64,000 nucleotides of DNA from Paenibacillus vini (GCF_018403325.1 NZ_BOSL01000003.1:333657-397656); one strand, 5' to 3'; positions 6,935 to 15,671 are shown, counted from the first letter of the stretch. A program made the numbers and translations. The notes: generated by a model not told the origin, from the letters alone.

Positions 6935-9274
6935 ATGCCAGCGATGACGACCTTTCGCAGAAAAACGCCGGAAGAGCTGCTGGAATCGATCGAGCGGCTA
7001 AAGCATGGAAAATTCAAAATATTGATTGGAGCCGCCAGCGGTACGGGAAAGACCTACCAAATGCTTAGGGAGGGTCAGCAGTTAAAGGAGCGGGGTATCG
7101 ATGTCGTGATCTGTGCGGTGACGACACTGCAACGACCCGAGACAGTAGAGCAACTTGCCGGATTGGACCGGATTCCAAGTATCCATTGGATGAAGAATGG
7201 TGAGGAAAAAAAGGATTTGCCAGTGGAGGAGCTTGTTAAGCGGAATCCGGAGGTGGTACTAGTCGATCATCTGGCACATCGCAACCGGCCTGGGGCTAAA
7301 TTCAACACCCGGCTTGAGGACATCCTGTTTCTGCTCAAACAAGGAATCAGCGTGATTACCACGATCAATGCATATGAGCTGGCAGGAGCGGATGAGATTG
7401 CCTTACAGCGAACCGGTATTCAGGCAGAAGAGACTATCCCGCCGGGGACACTGGATCTGGCGGATGAAGTCCGGTTGATCGATGTTGCGCCGGAAACGGT
7501 GATGAAACGGATCGAAGCGGGATTGCTCGGAAAAAAGGTACATCCATCGATTTGCCGCCGCGACAATCTGGCGGTATTGCGCGAATTATCGCTGCGGTTA
7601 GTAGCCGAAGGCGTGAATGAGTTGTTGAACCGCCATCGTGAAACAGAAGGACTGTCGGGCCCTTCCGGGGCCTCGGAACGGATTCTCGTTTCGGTGCAAT
7701 ATCACTGGAACGCTTCAATCTATATTCGCCGAGGACAACAGATTGCTAAACGTCTGAACGGTGATTTGATTGTGGCCAGTTTCGTGAAGCCAGGAATCAA
7801 GCTTACGAAGGAGCAGGAGGCTTTTAAACGCTCGATTGTTAAACTCTGTAGTAAGATTGGCGCCCAGTTTACGGAGTGGCCTTTGCCGGGCCGCCGTCTT
7901 TTGCCGGTCAAGCTGAAGGAATTGTCAACCAGAATGGGGGTGACGAGGATTGTAATGGGGCACTCCAAACTGAGCCGGTTGCAGGAAATCTTTACAGGCT
8001 CCGTCATCCATGGATTACTGCGCAAGCTAACGCATACCGATTTGTTCCTGATGGCCGACCGGGCGGATACAGAAGGAGAGCGTATTATGCCGATACGACA
8101 TCATGAATACGAACAAGGCCTCCCGAATGCAAATGCTAAAACATTCCGCAGGCATACTCCCGAAGAAGCGGAGCAGCAGAAGATACGGCTTAACCGGGGG
8201 ACGTTCAAGGTGTATATTGGAGCTTCGCCAGGTGTCGGTAAAACCTATACCATGCTTCGGGAAGGAAACCTGCTGAGAAGCAACGGGGTCGATGTTGTCG
8301 TTGGGCTGCTTGAAACGCATGGGAGACGCGAAACGGTCGCACAGCTTGGTGGTTTGGAGATCATTCCACGGCGCAAGGCGGTTTACCGGGGATCACAGTT
8401 GGAAGATATGGATACGGAAGCTGTGCTAAGTCGCTATCCCGAGGTCGTTTTAATTGACGAACTGGCCCATACGAACATCCCCGGAAGCCTGCACGTGAAA
8501 AGGTACGAGGATATTCTTCAAATTTTGGATGCTGGTATATCCGTCATTACCACGGTAAATGTGCAGCATCTGGAGAGCCTGAACGATGCGGTAGAGCAGG
8601 TGACAGGGGTACGGGTAAGGGAAACCGTACCCGATGATTTACTTCGGAAGGCCGATGAAGTGGAATTGATTGATGTGACTCCGCAGATGCTCCAACAGCG
8701 ATTAAGAGAAGGCAAGATTTATGCTTCTTCCAAGGTAGATCAAGCATTGCAGTCCTTCTTTAAGATCGGGAATTTAATCGCTCTGCGTGAATTGGCGTTG
8801 CGGGAGATCGCCGATGATGTCGACGAAAGGCTGGAGTCCTGGGATCGCGGAAATTCGCTCCGCGGTCCTTGGCGAAGAAAAGAATTGATCTTCGTATGCG
8901 TAGACAAAGGCCCGAATGCCGAGAGGATTATTCGGCATGGATTCAGGCTTGCTTACCGCCTGAAGGCGGAATGGCATGTCGCGTTTGTGGATATACGTAA
9001 ACAGGCTTCCCTACAAGAAGATCAGGAATTGTTACAAATAAAAAGATTAACGCAACGGCTTGGAGGGACATTTGATCTGTTGACCAGCCCTCGGCGTTGC
9101 AGGATAGCCGATACGCTTTTATCGAAAGCGGACAAATTAGGAGCTACTCAGATTATAATGGGGCAGACGCGAAGACGTTGGCAGAGATGCTTGAGTATCA
9201 GTCCCGCTATTGGACTTGGCGTAATTCGAAAATCAACCGCCCGTGATGTACTGATTGTGTCAAGGAATAAATAG
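6935..9274 (+). CDS. kdpD: KdpD-like sensor with two tandem KdpD/USP units and no histidine kinase
   Basis: 779 residues. The first half (about 1-375) and second half (about 400-779) each contain a KdpD N-terminal ATP-binding domain followed by a universal-stress (USP) domain. Walker A is GAASGTGKT at residue 32 and GASPGVGKT at residue 429. The conserved acidic motif is VDHLAHRN (residue 110) in copy 1 and IDELAHTN (residue 507) in copy 2, so copy 1 has lost the glutamate. Neither unit is followed by membrane helices or an HATPase domain, and no kdpE lies downstream. In S. aureus the KdpD USP domain binds c-di-AMP, which fits the riboswitches upstream. It cannot act as a normal sensor kinase; a regulatory role on KdpFABC or on another kinase is inferred. 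Confidence 0.95.
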   Translation: MPAMTTFRRKTPEELLESIERLKHGKFKILIGAASGTGKTYQMLREGQQLKERGIDVVICAVTTLQRPETVEQLAGLDRIPSIHWMKNGEEKKDLPVEELVKRNPEVVLVDHLAHRNRPGAKFNTRLEDILFLLKQGISVITTINAYELAGADEIALQRTGIQAEETIPPGTLDLADEVRLIDVAPETVMKRIEAGLLGKKVHPSICRRDNLAVLRELSLRLVAEGVNELLNRHRETEGLSGPSGASERILVSVQYHWNASIYIRRGQQIAKRLNGDLIVASFVKPGIKLTKEQEAFKRSIVKLCSKIGAQFTEWPLPGRRLLPVKLKELSTRMGVTRIVMGHSKLSRLQEIFTGSVIHGLLRKLTHTDLFLMADRADTEGERIMPIRHHEYEQGLPNANAKTFRRHTPEEAEQQKIRLNRGTFKVYIGASPGVGKTYTMLREGNLLRSNGVDVVVGLLETHGRRETVAQLGGLEIIPRRKAVYRGSQLEDMDTEAVLSRYPEVVLIDELAHTNIPGSLHVKRYEDILQILDAGISVITTVNVQHLESLNDAVEQVTGVRVRETVPDDLLRKADEVELIDVTPQMLQQRLREGKIYASSKVDQALQSFFKIGNLIALRELALREIADDVDERLESWDRGNSLRGPWRRKELIFVCVDKGPNAERIIRHGFRLAYRLKAEWHVAFVDIRKQASLQEDQELLQIKRLTQRLGGTFDLLTSPRRCRIADTLLSKADKLGATQIIMGQTRRRWQRCLSISPAIGLGVIRKSTARDVLIVSRNK

Positions 9275-9294
9275 GCTGGCCTAATGAAATACAA

Positions 9295-9336
9295 AACCCC
9301 GGCCATATCCGATATTTACGGATTCTGACCGGGGTT
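9295..9336. terminator. bidirectional terminator between kdpD and the convergent gene
   Basis: AACCCCGG (9295-9302) pairs with CCGGGGTT (9329-9336). Read on the minus strand the hairpin is followed by TTTTGTATTT, a good T-rich tract ending the gene at 9344-10264; on the plus strand the T tract is weaker. It closes the kdp operon. Confidence 0.75.
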
Positions 9337-9343
9337 AATGTTC

Positions 9344-10264
9344 TTAGTTTATTGGCTTGTCCCGTTGAACCAGGTCCATCCATCCGACCAGGTCATGCAC
9401 GGCTATTCCGCCAAAGGACGAATGAGTGGAGGCTAACTTCTCAAGCTCAAGCATTTGTTCATTCAGAACGCCGTTACCTTCCTCATAGAAAGTAATGAAG
9501 TTGCCTTCAGATGAGGGCTTTGTTTCCACGCCGGTGTACACCTTTTTGTTCAGCCGCTCTCCTTCTAAAAGCTCGCCCTTGGCCGTATTATAAATGGCGC
9601 TGGCATTGTCGCGGTAAGACATCAGCGTAACGGATTCAAAGCGGGAAATCATCCAGGAACTTAAGGTTTGATCGCTGTCCGGAACCTTGTAATTGTCATT
9701 GTCCAGCCAGAAAGGCAACGCTGCGGAAAGAGGCAATTCTGCCGCGTTCGCCTGTTCTACGAGATCGTCGACATTTTTCTGCCATTGCCCGACCAGGGAA
9801 GCCCAGTCGGTCTTCCATTGCGGAAGCAGGTACGGCTCGATATCGACGTGAATGCCTTTTAACTTTTCATTGGGAGCAGCTGTGGCCTGGTAATCGTTAA
9901 TCCATTTCATAAAAGCATCCAATTTGGGTTTGCTAGTAGCAAGGGCCCAGTCTGGGGCACCGTTTAGCGCATGGACCTCGATTCCTTTCTCGCCAGCCTG
10001 ACGGATGAAGCTCTTGTAGGAAGCAGGTTGCACTTTAGTGCTTATTTGAAGATAAATAATATCGATTCCTTGGGATTCGGAAAAATCAAGAAGTTCGGCT
10101 GGTGAAGTTTGAATTAGTTGAGTATGCCAGAGCCAGGTCGTCTTGGTCAATGTGCTCGTCTCTGGTTCTGCCAAAGCCGGTTTCAGCGCATAGCCGAAAG
10201 ACGAAATCATTAGAGCAAATACCATGCTCAAAGTAAATCTGCGGAGGAAGGATCCTGTTTTCAA
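9344..10264 (-). CDS. secreted putative glycosidase-like (TIM-barrel) protein
   Basis: 306 residues from a TTG start at 10264 with AAAGGAG upstream; an ATG 57 nt further upstream lacks a ribosome binding site. A clear signal peptide (basic start, hydrophobic core, ALAEP) predicts export. The mature part begins TTWLWHTQLI and alternates strands and helices with GIDIIYLQIS, GIEVHALNG, GIHVDIEPYLLP and VTLMSYRDNA. The pattern DIEPY and the closing GGIAVHD look like a TIM barrel of the glycoside-hydrolase type, with acidic residues at strand ends. The substrate is unknown. It is convergent with kdp and has no close partner gene. Confidence 0.75.
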   Translation of the reverse strand: MKTGSFLRRFTLSMVFALMISSFGYALKPALAEPETSTLTKTTWLWHTQLIQTSPAELLDFSESQGIDIIYLQISTKVQPASYKSFIRQAGEKGIEVHALNGAPDWALATSKPKLDAFMKWINDYQATAAPNEKLKGIHVDIEPYLLPQWKTDWASLVGQWQKNVDDLVEQANAAELPLSAALPFWLDNDNYKVPDSDQTLSSWMISRFESVTLMSYRDNASAIYNTAKGELLEGERLNKKVYTGVETKPSSEGNFITFYEEGNGVLNEQMLELEKLASTHSSFGGIAVHDLVGWMDLVQRDKPIN

Positions 10265-10667
10265 GAGAAAGTACACTCCTTTATGGAAATAGTAAGTTCG
10301 TTCATTGCGGGATAGGAGCAACGTAGAGACATGATGAGAGGATTCTCTTATAATCGGGTTATTCCAGGCCTAACCTCCTGCATAGCATGTATTATCCCGT
10401 ATTTAAGCCGAATCTTGTCCCGGAAATCCGGGAATGATTTGCGACCTGAGAAAGGGGTATGTTATTATATTCGTCATAAATGGCACATAAAGCCATAGGA
10501 CTTATGGATTAATTCGTAATTGTAATTGGACTTTTTTATTCGGGGTAACCTAAGCCATGGAATATTTGCTCCTCATTGTACGTAGAACTTCTTTAGCTTC
10601 AAAATCCGATGATCCGGTTAATCAGGGAATAAGGCGGAAGACGAACGGAAAAGGGGGCAATGGGTCC
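10265..10667. other. 403-bp intergenic region with one weak promoter
   Basis: No gene was recognised here. A candidate promoter, TTGCGA (10439-10444) and TTATTA (10462-10467) with a 17-bp spacer, points to the small gene at 10668. A short inverted repeat (TCCCGGAAATCCGGGA, about 10418-10433) just upstream of it could be an operator, but it resembles no site I can name. Confidence 0.35.
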
Positions 10668-10823
10668 ATGAAAATTATGATCACCCAGCATGAAGCTCTG
10701 GAAAAAGGCATATGGAAACAAGTGATGAGCATGTTCGGAATTACAAATGATGATGAGATCTGGGAGACGGAGCAATTTATACTTACAGAAGAACAGGCCA
10801 AAGAGCTTGGCTTGATTCGCTGA
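10668..10823 (+). CDS. small conserved-looking hypothetical protein
   Basis: 51 residues from the ATG at 10668, behind AAAGGGGG. The longer in-frame start at 10557 has no ribosome binding site. The protein is acidic (DDEIWETEQ) with an amphipathic C-terminal helix ILTEEQAKELGLI and no membrane segment or metal motif. It lies 33 nt upstream of the DsbA-family gene and may be co-transcribed with it. Function unknown. Confidence 0.6.
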   Translation: MKIMITQHEALEKGIWKQVMSMFGITNDDEIWETEQFILTEEQAKELGLIR

Positions 10824-10856
10824 GACAGCTAAGAAGCAAATGGGAGGCAATACGTT

Positions 10857-11507
10857 ATGAAGGTGGAGATTTGGTCGGATTACGCTTGTCCGTTTTGTTA
10901 TATCGGTAAAAGAAGATTCGAAAAAGCGCTGGAGCAATTCCCTCATAAAGATGAAGTGGAAGTTGTGTTTCGCAGCTTTGAGCTGGATCCTTCCTCTCCG
11001 AAGGAAATCAGGACGAGTATGCAGGAGATTTTGGCAGCAAAATACGGGATGTCGTTGGATGAGGCGAAAGCAGCCAATGACCGTGTTGCGGGGCAAGCTT
11101 CGGAAGAGGGGCTGGTTTACCGGTTCGACACTATGATTCCGACGAATACGTTTGATGCTCACCGCTTGACTCATTATGCGGGGGAGCAAGGAAAAATGGC
11201 CGAGATGTCCGAACGGATATTTAAAGCTTATTTTACGGATTCTCTACATATCGGCGATATGGATACACTTATTTTTCTGGCCGAAGGAATTGGATTAGAT
11301 GGAAAGGAAACAGCCGATATATTAGCATCTGACGCCTTTGCGGATGAAGTTCGGAGAGATGAACGGTTGGCTGGAGAAATCGGGGTCCGCGGGGTGCCGT
11401 TCTTTGTCTTGGACGAGAAATATGCGGTATCTGGAGCTCAGCCGTTGGAAGTTTTCCAGAAAGCACTGCAGCAGGTTTGGGAAAAGCGCACGGAACAGCA
11501 GGATTAA
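10857..11507 (+). CDS. DsbA-family (FrnE-like) thiol oxidoreductase
   Basis: 216 residues starting MKVEIWSDYACPFCYIGKRRFE. The CPFC active-site pair at residues 11-14 in a thioredoxin fold, the helical insertion, and the late GVRGVPFFVLDEKYAVSGAQ segment (cis-Pro loop VP) identify the DsbA/FrnE family. There is no signal peptide, so it acts in the cytoplasm, probably as a disulfide isomerase or in polyketide/stress metabolism as suggested for FrnE and YwbO-type relatives. The ribosome binding site is GGGAGG. It is followed by a hairpin at 11535. Confidence 0.92.
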   Translation: MKVEIWSDYACPFCYIGKRRFEKALEQFPHKDEVEVVFRSFELDPSSPKEIRTSMQEILAAKYGMSLDEAKAANDRVAGQASEEGLVYRFDTMIPTNTFDAHRLTHYAGEQGKMAEMSERIFKAYFTDSLHIGDMDTLIFLAEGIGLDGKETADILASDAFADEVRRDERLAGEIGVRGVPFFVLDEKYAVSGAQPLEVFQKALQQVWEKRTEQQD

Positions 11508-11534
11508 GACCGAATTATATGAAGAAAATAAAAA

Positions 11535-11560
11535 AACGCTGATCTCTATAGACCAGCGTT
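11535..11560 (-). terminator. terminator-like hairpin after the DsbA-family gene
   Basis: AACGCTG (11535-11541) pairs with CAGCGTT (11554-11560). The long T tract is on the minus-strand side (a run of A at 11529-11536 on the plus strand), while the plus-strand side reads CATTTCCATT. It may terminate both ways, but no minus-strand gene reads into it, so its role is uncertain. Confidence 0.45.
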
Positions 11561-11584
11561 CATTTCCATTAGTAAAAAATGATC

Positions 11585-11613
11585 TTGTAAAGCCATAATA
11601 AATATGTTAAAAT
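11585..11613 (+). promoter_or_regulatory. sigma-A-type promoter for the sigma-factor gene
   Basis: TTGTAA (11585-11590), a 17-bp spacer and TAAAAT (11608-11613) make a good housekeeping promoter about 135 nt upstream of the start codon. A second TATAAT-like hexamer (11656-11661) lies downstream with no matching -35. The resulting leader is AT-rich and about 130 nt long. Confidence 0.55.
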
Positions 11614-11756
11614 GACGGATAGTCAAATCAATGGGCTAACTTAATCAACATCGCTTATATAATAGCATATTAGCACTAATTTGTCAAATAGAGTATACCG
11701 TTGTTAGAGAAAAATCTTGTTATTCTTTTCCATTTATTAGGGTGGGGGTCTGAGCC

Positions 11757-12653
11757 ATGACAGAGGATTTGACAAAGCGCAGTGAACTTGATTTTACAGA
11801 TGACCTTACGCTGCCGCCAGGCGTAAAAATCGATGATCCGGTCCGTATGTATTTAAAGGAAATCGGACGGGTACCTCTTTTGTCCGCCGATGAGGAAATT
11901 CAACTCGCTCAACGCATCGAGCAGGGGGACGAAGAGGCCAAGCGTCGTCTGGCTGAAGCGAACCTGCGACTGGTCGTGAGTATTGCCCGGCGCTATGTAG
12001 GGCGCGGTATGGTCTTCCTGGATTTGATTCAGGAAGGAAATATGGGCTTGATTAAAGCGGTTGAGAAATTTGACTACTCCAAAGGCTTCAAATTCAGCAC
12101 CTATGCGACATGGTGGATTCGTCAAGCCATTACAAGAGCGATCGCCGACCAAGCGAGAACGATCCGGATTCCGGTGCATATGGTGGAAACCATTAATAAG
12201 CTGATTCGTGTATCCAGACAGCTTCTGCAAGAGATCGGACGGGAACCGACGCCGGAAGAAATCGCCAAGGAAATGGATCTTACGCCTGAGAAAGTTCGGG
12301 AGATTATGAAGATCGCCCAAGAACCGGTTTCCCTGGAAACGCCGATCGGTGAAGAGAACGATTCCAATCTGGGTGATTTTATCGAAGATCATGACGCTCT
12401 GGCTCCGGCGGAGGCAGCCGCTTATGAGCTTTTGAAAGAACAGTTGGAAGAAGTGTTGGATACGCTAACCGAGCGGGAAGAAAACGTGCTCCGGCTGCGC
12501 TTCGGTATGGATGACGGCAGAACACGGACCTTGGAAGAAGTAGGTAAAGAGTTTGGCGTAACCCGGGAACGGATTCGTCAAATCGAAGCCAAGGCGTTGC
12601 GGAAGCTCAGACATCCAAGTCGCAGCAAGCGTTTGAAGGACTTTATGGAATAA
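11757..12653 (+). CDS. SigA-like primary-type sigma factor lacking region 1.1
   Basis: 298 residues, almost superimposable on the core of Bacillus SigA from [20 protein letters not shown] (region 1.2) to the end. Region 2 ([32 protein letters not shown]), region 3 ([17 protein letters not shown]) and region 4 helix-turn-helix ([32 protein letters not shown]) are intact. Only about 18 residues precede region 1.2, so the acidic region 1.1 (roughly 80-100 residues in SigA) is absent. It stands alone, with its own promoter and terminator and no dnaG next to it, which argues for a paralogue rather than the housekeeping rpoD. It should recognise SigA-type promoters. Confidence 0.95.
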   Translation: MTEDLTKRSELDFTDDLTLPPGVKIDDPVRMYLKEIGRVPLLSADEEIQLAQRIEQGDEEAKRRLAEANLRLVVSIARRYVGRGMVFLDLIQEGNMGLIKAVEKFDYSKGFKFSTYATWWIRQAITRAIADQARTIRIPVHMVETINKLIRVSRQLLQEIGREPTPEEIAKEMDLTPEKVREIMKIAQEPVSLETPIGEENDSNLGDFIEDHDALAPAEAAAYELLKEQLEEVLDTLTEREENVLRLRFGMDDGRTRTLEEVGKEFGVTRERIRQIEAKALRKLRHPSRSKRLKDFME

Positions 12654-12677
12654 GAGCGTAAAGTACGACCACATATG

Positions 12678-12742
12678 AAGAGGAAAGCATTCCTTGACCC
12701 GGCCGATTGAGCCGCTAGGAAAAGGGGCTTTCCTCTTTTTAT
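12678..12742 (+). terminator. terminator of the sigma-factor gene
   Basis: AAGAGGAAAGC (12678-12688) pairs with GCTTTCCTCTT (12727-12737), followed by a T-rich tract that continues TTTATTTTA. The loop is long (38 nt) and may contain a second small hairpin. It also lies at the end of the convergent protease gene. Confidence 0.8.
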
Positions 12743-12743
12743 T

Positions 12744-13829
12744 TTATGATTTGGATACAAAGCGGCATTGTTTTGGCCGCAGCGTTTTTTCCGTTTTACG
12801 ACCTAACGGACGAACGCACATGTATTTTTGCTTACCGCCTCTAGCCGGTGCCAGGATCGAACGTCTACCGGAGCGCGCGACACGGGTACCGAATACCTTC
12901 ATGAACCATTCGACGGGATAGGCGATGGAGAGACGGCCTTCTTCCGTACCCGCGAAATTAACGGCTGCGGCAAGATTGCCCCGGCGTGTCAGCCAAACAG
13001 AACCGGAATCTCCGCCTAGCGATACCGGACGCTTGCCCCGGATTACGCTCTGGTTCTTGAAAGTGATCGTTCCCAAATTACCGTAATCTCCATAGTTGAC
13101 CTGAATATCCGTGTGAATCGATTCAACGGTTCCGGTAACGGCTCCTGTTGTCCGGCCGACCTTTTTGAACTTGTCGCCAATGGCGTAAGAGCGGACGAAG
13201 CCAGGTACATTTCCGTAAACCGCATAAGACGGGGATAGAAGGTTGCGGCGCAGCGGCTTTGAGAGCGCCGCATCGAGGAAGTTGGGCTTATTCTTGTGAA
13301 GCTTGACGAATCGTTGCACGCTTCCGATTTTGTCCCGAGGTACGGTACCGCCGTCAGCTCCGCCCGGCTGGACCGTCGCGGAAGGCCGATTCGAATTTTC
13401 GTTGACCAGCACATGGTTGTTGCTTAGAATAAATCGGCTTCCGGGCTTTTTTTTGTCGCTGACAATCAAGCCTACGGTTCCCGAGACATTAGGAGTACCC
13501 ACGCTGTATCCGGCAGGGACAGGTCGAATTCTTCGACGGAAGCGTGAGGGAAGCAAGCTGTTTTTATGAAATTTGGTTGATCTCACAATGCGCACCGGAA
13601 TTTCGGCTTTCAGTTTTGCGGGCAGAGAGAGGGCCTTGGGCTTAGATTTGCCTTTCCTGTTTTTGCCGGACGCAGCGGAAATTGCGTCCGCATATACGAT
13701 GATGGCTGCTCCTTTATGCGGTTTCGACGGCTCTTTAAAGCCGACCCCGATGCCATGAATTCCCCGTTGTCTTAGCATTCGTGCGGAATAACGCTGCTTA
13801 AGCAAATAAGCTTTACGAAAACTGGCCAT
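12744..13829 (-). CDS. S1-family (chymotrypsin-like) serine protease
   Basis: 361 residues from the ATG at 13829 (AAAAGGTGAT upstream); longer in-frame starts lack such a site. A basic N-terminal region of about 130 residues precedes the protease domain. The triad is visible: His in FILSNNHVLV, Asp in NFLDAALSKP, and Ser in SLGGDSGSVW. No signal peptide is present. Comparable proteins in Paenibacillus are annotated as chymotrypsin-family proteases of unknown target. It lies next to, and in the same direction as, the DUF4183 gene, so a role in spore surface assembly is possible but only suggested by position. Confidence 0.85.
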   Translation of the reverse strand: MASFRKAYLLKQRYSARMLRQRGIHGIGVGFKEPSKPHKGAAIIVYADAISAASGKNRKGKSKPKALSLPAKLKAEIPVRIVRSTKFHKNSLLPSRFRRRIRPVPAGYSVGTPNVSGTVGLIVSDKKKPGSRFILSNNHVLVNENSNRPSATVQPGGADGGTVPRDKIGSVQRFVKLHKNKPNFLDAALSKPLRRNLLSPSYAVYGNVPGFVRSYAIGDKFKKVGRTTGAVTGTVESIHTDIQVNYGDYGNLGTITFKNQSVIRGKRPVSLGGDSGSVWLTRRGNLAAAVNFAGTEEGRLSIAYPVEWFMKVFGTRVARSGRRSILAPARGGKQKYMCVRPLGRKTEKTLRPKQCRFVSKS

Positions 13830-13968
13830 TACATCACCTTTTCTTCTTATTTGCTCTATACTATGCACAACAGGCCAAGAGTACTGGGCGGATTCCAGCT
13901 CTGGATTCGAAGTAACTATGGAATTGTGACCCGGCCATTGGCCGGGTCGATCCATGTTCATCGGAGAA

Positions 13969-14382
13969 TCAGGTGATGATCGTGATGGTGGGAGCCGATA
14001 TGACGGGCTGGGTCGTAATATCCGAAGTTACACCCGTAAAGCTTCCAATTTCCAGTTGGACCGGAACTCCTTCGATCAAATCAACCGTGTCCAATACCAG
14101 ACTGGCGGTGGAAAGCGTCGATAAGGACGCCTGCTGCAAAACCCCGTTAATATAAACGTTGAAATAATCGCTGGCAGCCAAAGCCGGCAACGTTGTGATG
14201 GCCGCATCCGCGTCATCCGTAAAGCTTGCGGCAGTAATTGTAGTGTCGGTTGCTCCGATCATAGCAGCCGTTATCGTTGCAAAATAGCGGGTAATGGACG
14301 GAGTTATTGAAGTGGTGATTACTCCGCCGGTAGATACCGGAGCACTGGCAACAGCAGTGAAAACAGGCTTGATTACTGGCAT
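13969..14382 (-). CDS. DUF4183-domain protein, putative spore-surface component
   Basis: 137 residues, starting at the ATG at 14382 behind TAGGAGGTG. The protein is rich in Thr, Ala, Ile and Val and low in charge. Its centre (RYFATITAAMIGATDTTI ... YFNVYINGVLQQ ... SLVLDTVDLIEGVPVQLEI) is the DUF4183 fold, which also forms the C-terminal domain of the collagen-like protein encoded divergently at 14580. DUF4183 proteins are common in spore-formers and are often linked to spore outer layers. Function is inferred from that link and from the neighbour. Confidence 0.82.
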   Translation of the reverse strand: MPVIKPVFTAVASAPVSTGGVITTSITPSITRYFATITAAMIGATDTTITAASFTDDADAAITTLPALAASDYFNVYINGVLQQASLSTLSTASLVLDTVDLIEGVPVQLEIGSFTGVTSDITTQPVISAPTITIIT

Positions 14383-14538
14383 TATGGATTCACCTCCTAA
14401 TCAGCAGGATATCGAGACAATCCTCGATTCCTTAACAGTTAATGATCAGTTTTTCTCGATGAAACGGCGTTTCTTCCTTCTTGAGGTCAAATGTTCCTGA
14501 TTTCAGGCAGTTCGTCTATTTCATAGCCGGGAGATCGA

Positions 14539-14547
14539 CATATGATA
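14539..14547 (+). promoter_or_regulatory. SigE/SigK-like -10 element before the collagen-like gene
   Basis: CATATGATA fits the mother-cell sigma consensus CATANNNTA and lies about 33 nt upstream of the TTG start at 14580, leaving room for the ribosome binding site. TCATA at 14521-14525 could serve as a -35 but the spacing is short. This would give late sporulation expression in keeping with an exosporium-type protein. Confidence 0.35.
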
Positions 14548-14579
14548 TTGAAGGTTATAGGACAATGGGAGGTGATCCT

Positions 14580-15671
14580 TTGTTTAAGAGGAAAAGACAC
14601 TTTTCCTATAAAAAGAAAAGAAGTCGTTCCTGCGTATGTCCTCCGCCCAAACCATGTAATTGGCGGGCTCGCCCCGGCCATGGTAGGCTTAAACGCAAAT
14701 CGCGGCAATTGGACTCGCCAGGTAAGGCAAAACATTCGATAATACCGGGCCGGAAGGGATCGTTGGGGCGTAAGAGAAAGCGGAGAAAGCCCATCCAGCG
14801 GAGAGTGTTTGGAGCTGCGGGTCCGCCCGGGAGAAAAGGCAGAGATGGACTACGCGGCCCCGCCGGACCGACGGGGCCGATGGGGATGAAGGGGGAACAA
14901 GGAGTTCCGGGTCCGGTTGGACCGCAAGGAGACCGCGGTGCGCCTGGACCTGAGGGCGCTCAGGGACCACAGGGAATTCCGGGACCACAGGGTTTACAGG
15001 GGCTGCAAGGAGACCGAGGTACACCTGGAGCGGAGGGACCTCAGGGATTGCAGGGGTTACAAGGACCTCAGGGCCCTCAAGGAGAACGAGGAGAGCAAGG
15101 AGTAAAGGGCCAACGGGGAGAACAAGGAATGCCGGGTCCGGTTGGACCGCAAGGAGAACGCGGGGCACCTGGACCGGAGGGCTCGCAGGGACCGCAAGGA
15201 TTGCAAGGACCTCAAGGAGAACGAGGAGAGCGAGGGTTACAAGGACCGGAAGGCACTCAAGGACCACAAGGAGAACAAGGTGTATCCGGTCCGGAAGGGC
15301 CTCAGGGACCACAAGGAGAACAAGGGATTCAGGGTCCCCGAGGCCCGCAAGGCCCGCCGGGTAGCTCGGATATAACGATTGTGCCGAGGGTTTACAGATA
15401 TTTTTATATTCCCGATACCGAATTAGCAGCTTTGACGGTCGTTGAAGCCAGCCAATTTACAAACGATGTTGGGGAACCGGTAGAAGCGATTGAAGGCTTG
15501 TCTTTGAATAGTTATTCCCGTTTGTTTGTGAATGGGATGCTGCAAGAGAGCAGGCTATATTCCATTGATCCTTCAGCTTTGACGCTCCGCCTAGGCTTGG
15601 ATATGATATTGGCAGGGACTCCGATCATTATTGAGAATGTGGAGTTGAATGTGCAGCCGGTAACAGCATAG
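14580..15671 (+). CDS. collagen-like protein with a C-terminal DUF4183 domain
   Basis: 363 residues from a TTG start at 14580, 7 nt after GGAGG; other in-frame starts precede or overlap that site. Residues 1-77 are very basic, with a CVCPPPKPC motif. Residues 78-263 are 62 uninterrupted Gly-X-Y triplets, rich in GPQ, GEQ and GER, which should form a collagen triple helix. Residues about 268-363 are a DUF4183 domain ([10 protein letters not shown] ... [10 protein letters not shown]), presumably the trimer head. This is the general plan of BclA-type exosporium filaments with a different head. DNA repeats inside the Gly-X-Y region (for example near 14906 and 15131) suggest growth by internal duplication. 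It is divergent from the DUF4183 gene. Confidence 0.9.
   Translation: MFKRKRHFSYKKKRSRSCVCPPPKPCNWRARPGHGRLKRKSRQLDSPGKAKHSIIPGRKGSLGRKRKRRKPIQRRVFGAAGPPGRKGRDGLRGPAGPTGPMGMKGEQGVPGPVGPQGDRGAPGPEGAQGPQGIPGPQGLQGLQGDRGTPGAEGPQGLQGLQGPQGPQGERGEQGVKGQRGEQGMPGPVGPQGERGAPGPEGSQGPQGLQGPQGERGERGLQGPEGTQGPQGEQGVSGPEGPQGPQGEQGIQGPRGPQGPPGSSDITIVPRVYRYFYIPDTELAALTVVEASQFTNDVGEPVEAIEGLSLNSYSRLFVNGMLQESRLYSIDPSALTLRLGLDMILAGTPIIIENVELNVQPVTA

Noticed and set aside
6935-9274. Short KdpD explained as a frameshift or truncation
   Set aside because: The frame ends in a normal stop followed by a terminator, the second USP domain is complete, and no kinase remnants are visible in any frame downstream.
10430-10560. 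c-di-GMP riboswitch in the gap before 10668
   Set aside because: The CACATAAAGCC segment recalls part of the GEMM core, but the rest of the conserved core and paired arms is absent.
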